From contig JAEXLD010000115.1 of the NCBI GenBank assembly GCA_023445445.1, positions 1-45,388 on the forward strand: a DNA stretch of 45,388 nucleotides, given 5' to 3'. The position numbers and the translations under genes were made by a program. Shown in pieces: positions 42,938-45,388 of this stretch. Origin of the DNA: Bacillota bacterium. Lineage in GTDB: Bacteria > Bacillota > Clostridia > Clostridiales > Clostridiaceae. Positions within the stretch are counted from its first letter, which is position 1; each line of letters opens with the position of its first letter. Below the pieces are notes generated by a model. That model had not been told where the DNA came from. It did no database searches and saw only the letters and a program-made list of their open reading frames with translations.

Positions 42938-45388
42938 ATGTCTGAAAAGAAAAACTTAGCTACAACGTATAATCCAAAAGAATTTGAAGAAAGAATTTAT
43001 AAAAATTGGGAAGAAAATAAGTATTTTACACCAGTAATTGATAAAAATAAAAAGCCTTTTTCAATAGTTATGCCACCACCAAATATAACTGGTAAGCTTC
43101 ATTTAGGTCATGCTCTTGATAATACTCTTCAAGATATGCTTATAAGATTTAAGAGAATGCAAGGATATTGTACTTTATGGCTTCCAGGACAAGACCATGC
43201 TTCAATTGCTACTGAAGTAAAGGTAGAAAATGAACTTTTAAAAGAAGGTTTAGTAAAAAAAGAAATGGGAAGAGAAGCCTTTCTTGAAAAAGTTTGGGAA
43301 TGGGCAGATGAATATAGAGGTACTATAAGAAATCAGCTTAAGAAAATGGGTGTTTCTTGTGACTTTACAAGAGAAGCCTTCACAATGGATGAAAATTTAA
43401 ATAAAGCAGTTAGAACTGTTTTTGTTAAATTATATAATGAAGGCTTAATTTATCAAGGAAACAGAATAACTAACTGGTGTCCAAAATGTACAACTGCACT
43501 TTCAGATGCAGAAATAGAATATGAAGAAAAAGAAGGATTCTTCTGGCATATAAATTATCCATTAGCTGATGGTAGTGGATATTTAGAAATAGCTACTACT
43601 AGACCTGAAACATTACTTGGTGATACTGCAGTAGCTGTTAATCCAAAGGATGATAGATTTAAGCATTTAGTAGGAAAAATGATAAAGTTACCTTTAACAG
43701 ATAGAGAAATTCCTATAGTTGCTGATGACTATGTTGATATTGAGTTTGGAACAGGTGCTGTTAAGATTACACCAGCTCACGATCCTAACGACTTCCAAGT
43801 TGGACTTAGACATAACTTGCCACAAATTAGAGTTATGGATGATCATGGAGTTATTAATGAGCTTGGAGGAAAATATAAAGGCTTAGATAGATATGAAGCT
43901 AGAAAGCAAATGGTTAAAGATTTAGAGGAACAAGGCTTATTAGTTAAGGTTAAACCTCATACTCATAACGTAGGAACACATGATAGATGTGGAACTGTAA
44001 TTGAGCCGATTATATCTAAACAATGGTATGTTAAGATGGAATCCTTAGCAAAACCTGCTATAGAAGCAGTAAGAAATAATGAAACTAAATTTGTTCCAGA
44101 AAGATTTGATAAGATATACTTTAACTGGATGGAAAATATTCAAGATTGGTGTATTTCAAGACAATTATGGTGGGGACATAGAATCCCAGTTTGGTACTGT
44201 AATGATTGTAGGGAACTAATTGTTCAAGTAGATGCACCAGATGTTTGTCCTAAGTGTGGATCTAAACACTTACATCAAGATGAAGATGTATTAGATACTT
44301 GGTTCTCTTCAGCTTTATGGCCTTTCTCAACATTAGGTTGGCCAAATCAAACAGAGGATTTAGAATACTTCTATCCAACTAATGTATTAGTTACTGGTTA
44401 TGATATTATATTCTTCTGGGTTGCAAGAATGATATTCTCAGGAATACACAATATGGATAAAACTCCATTTGATACAGTTTTAATTCATGGAATTATAAGA
44501 GACTCTCAAGGAAGAAAAATGAGTAAGTCTTTAGGAAATGGTGTTGATCCATTAGAAGTTATAGATGAATATGGTGCTGATGCCTTAAGATTTATGCTAG
44601 TTACAGGTAATTCACCAGGAAATGATATAAGATATATTCCAGAAAGAGTTGAAGCTGCTAGAAACTTTGCAAATAAGATGTGGAATGCTTCTAGATTTGT
44701 AATGATGAATCTTGATAAAGAAGTAATGAATAAATATGCTGATTGCAAGGAATATAGCTTAGCTGATAAATGGATTCTTTCAAGAATGAATACTTTAGTA
44801 AATGAAGTTACTGAAAACATGGAAAAATACGAATTAGGAATTGCACTTCAAAAGGTTTATGACTTTATGTGGACTGAATTCTGTGATTGGTATATAGAAT
44901 TAGTTAAGGGTGTATTATACGGCGAAGATGAAAAAGCTAAGGGAATAGTTTATAATGTTTTAAATGAAGTATTACAAACAGGACTTAAGCTATTACATCC
45001 AGTAATGCCATTTATAACAGAAGAAATATATACTACTTTAACTGATGGTGAATCAATAGTTCTTTCAAACTGGCCAGAATATAATGAAGTTTTAAGAGAT
45101 GATAAAGCTGAAAAAGATATGGACTTTATAATTGAAGCAATTAAAGGCTTAAGAAATGTTAGAGCAGAAATGAATGTTCCACCATCAAGAAAGGCAAAGG
45201 TTATAGCACATGCTACAAATGAAGCTAAAGAAGCCTTTGCATCAGGTGTTAACTATATTGAAAAATTAGCATCTGCATCTGAGGTAGCATTTATTGATGA
45301 TAAAAATGAAGTTCCAGAAAATGCAGTTTCTTTAGTTGTTAAAGGTGGAGAATTATTTATGCCTTTACTTGACTTAGTAGATAAGGAA
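42938..45388 (+). CDS. valS: Valyl-tRNA synthetase (partial, runs off the window)
   Basis: 817 codons are visible and the frame is still open at the window edge; bacterial ValRS is about 880 residues, so some 60-70 are missing, mostly the C-terminal coiled coil. Class I landmarks: HLGH in GKLHLGHALDNTLQD (HIGH motif), KMSKS in RKMSKSLGN, and the editing domain with TTRPETLLGDTAVAV. Zinc-binding Cys pairs (WCPKC, CNDC..CPKCG) are present. AAAGGAGG precedes the ATG. It charges tRNA-Val and is controlled by the valine T-box upstream. Confidence 0.97.
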   Translation, partial: MSEKKNLATTYNPKEFEERIYKNWEENKYFTPVIDKNKKPFSIVMPPPNITGKLHLGHALDNTLQDMLIRFKRMQGYCTLWLPGQDHASIATEVKVENELLKEGLVKKEMGREAFLEKVWEWADEYRGTIRNQLKKMGVSCDFTREAFTMDENLNKAVRTVFVKLYNEGLIYQGNRITNWCPKCTTALSDAEIEYEEKEGFFWHINYPLADGSGYLEIATTRPETLLGDTAVAVNPKDDRFKHLVGKMIKLPLTDREIPIVADDYVDIEFGTGAVKITPAHDPNDFQVGLRHNLPQIRVMDDHGVINELGGKYKGLDRYEARKQMVKDLEEQGLLVKVKPHTHNVGTHDRCGTVIEPIISKQWYVKMESLAKPAIEAVRNNETKFVPERFDKIYFNWMENIQDWCISRQLWWGHRIPVWYCNDCRELIVQVDAPDVCPKCGSKHLHQDEDVLDTWFSSALWPFSTLGWPNQTEDLEYFYPTNVLVTGYDIIFFWVARMIFSGIHNMDKTPFDTVLIHGIIRDSQGRKMSKSLGNGVDPLEVIDEYGADALRFMLVTGNSPGNDIRYIPERVEAARNFANKMWNASRFVMMNLDKEVMNKYADCKEYSLADKWILSRMNTLVNEVTENMEKYELGIALQKVYDFMWTEFCDWYIELVKGVLYGEDEKAKGIVYNVLNEVLQTGLKLLHPVMPFITEEIYTTLTDGESIVLSNWPEYNEVLRDDKAEKDMDFIIEAIKGLRNVRAEMNVPPSRKAKVIAHATNEAKEAFASGVNYIEKLASASEVAFIDDKNEVPENAVSLVVKGGELFMPLLDLVDKE

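Noticed and set aside
44506..44820. Open frame on the minus strand inside valS
   Set aside because: It lies wholly within the valS coding sequence in an A/T-rich gene, has no ribosome binding site and resembles no protein.
1..45388. CRISPR arrays, tRNA/rRNA genes, integrase or transposase genes, restriction or toxin-antitoxin modules
   Set aside because: Looked for on both strands; no spaced direct repeats, cloverleaf genes or matching proteins were seen.

Overview
The window is AT-rich, low-GC Firmicute DNA. Gene content and signals (TTGACA/TATAAT promoters, strong GGAGG ribosome binding sites, T-box leaders, ferredoxin-type proteins, class-typical SHMT, TopB, ValS) point to a Clostridium sensu stricto chromosome. 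I see no phage, transposase, CRISPR, tRNA or rRNA. It reads as ordinary chromosome with a few regulatory regions worth attention.

Layout. 0-3.5 kb (minus): a DUF1294 membrane protein and a three-gene sugar ABC importer (binding lipoprotein, two permeases, no ATPase). 3.7-6.8 kb (plus): an APC amino-acid permease, a flavodoxin/ferredoxin fusion and a four-helix membrane protein. 6.9-9.5 kb (minus): an aldehyde dehydrogenase and iron alcohol dehydrogenase pair, divergent from a CsoR-family repressor that has its own operator. 10-11.4 kb: an Asn T-box and asnA. 11.6-13.1 kb: ferredoxin, then a split ThrE-type exporter on minus. 13.3-17.3 kb (plus): glyA, exonuclease III, an RNA m5C methyltransferase and a cell-wall amidase. 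17.4-20.8 kb: a molybdate region, with an HTH-TOBE regulator divergent from modABC. 20.8-25.3 kb: an exported amidase_6 protein, then metallophosphoesterase, M19 dipeptidase and SDR genes, and a VanZ-like protein. 25.5-29.9 kb: topB and a large SPFH-domain protein.

29.9-34.2 kb holds the most interesting locus. A consensus promoter drives a 34-codon leader ORF with a strong ribosome binding site. Mutually exclusive RNA hairpins and U-tracts follow, then a heterodimeric ABC exporter with one degenerate ATPase site. This layout matches the ribosome-mediated attenuation described for Bacillus bmrB-bmrCD, but I infer the mechanism here from sequence alone.

34.4-35.4 kb carries two overlapping unknown genes, a coiled-coil protein and a C-tail-anchored protein. 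35.4-37.6 kb (minus) is a two-component system. 37.8-40.8 kb (plus) has an M16 peptidase, recX and a membrane transglutaminase-like protein. 40.9-42.6 kb has a TPR protein (minus), a PsuK-like kinase and a 41-residue basic protein. The window ends in a Val T-box and valS, cut by the window edge.

A family of dispersed hairpin elements fills the gaps between three convergent gene pairs (near 11.8, 17.35 and 24.85 kb), with a related fragment at 35.4 kb. They appear to double as two-way terminators.
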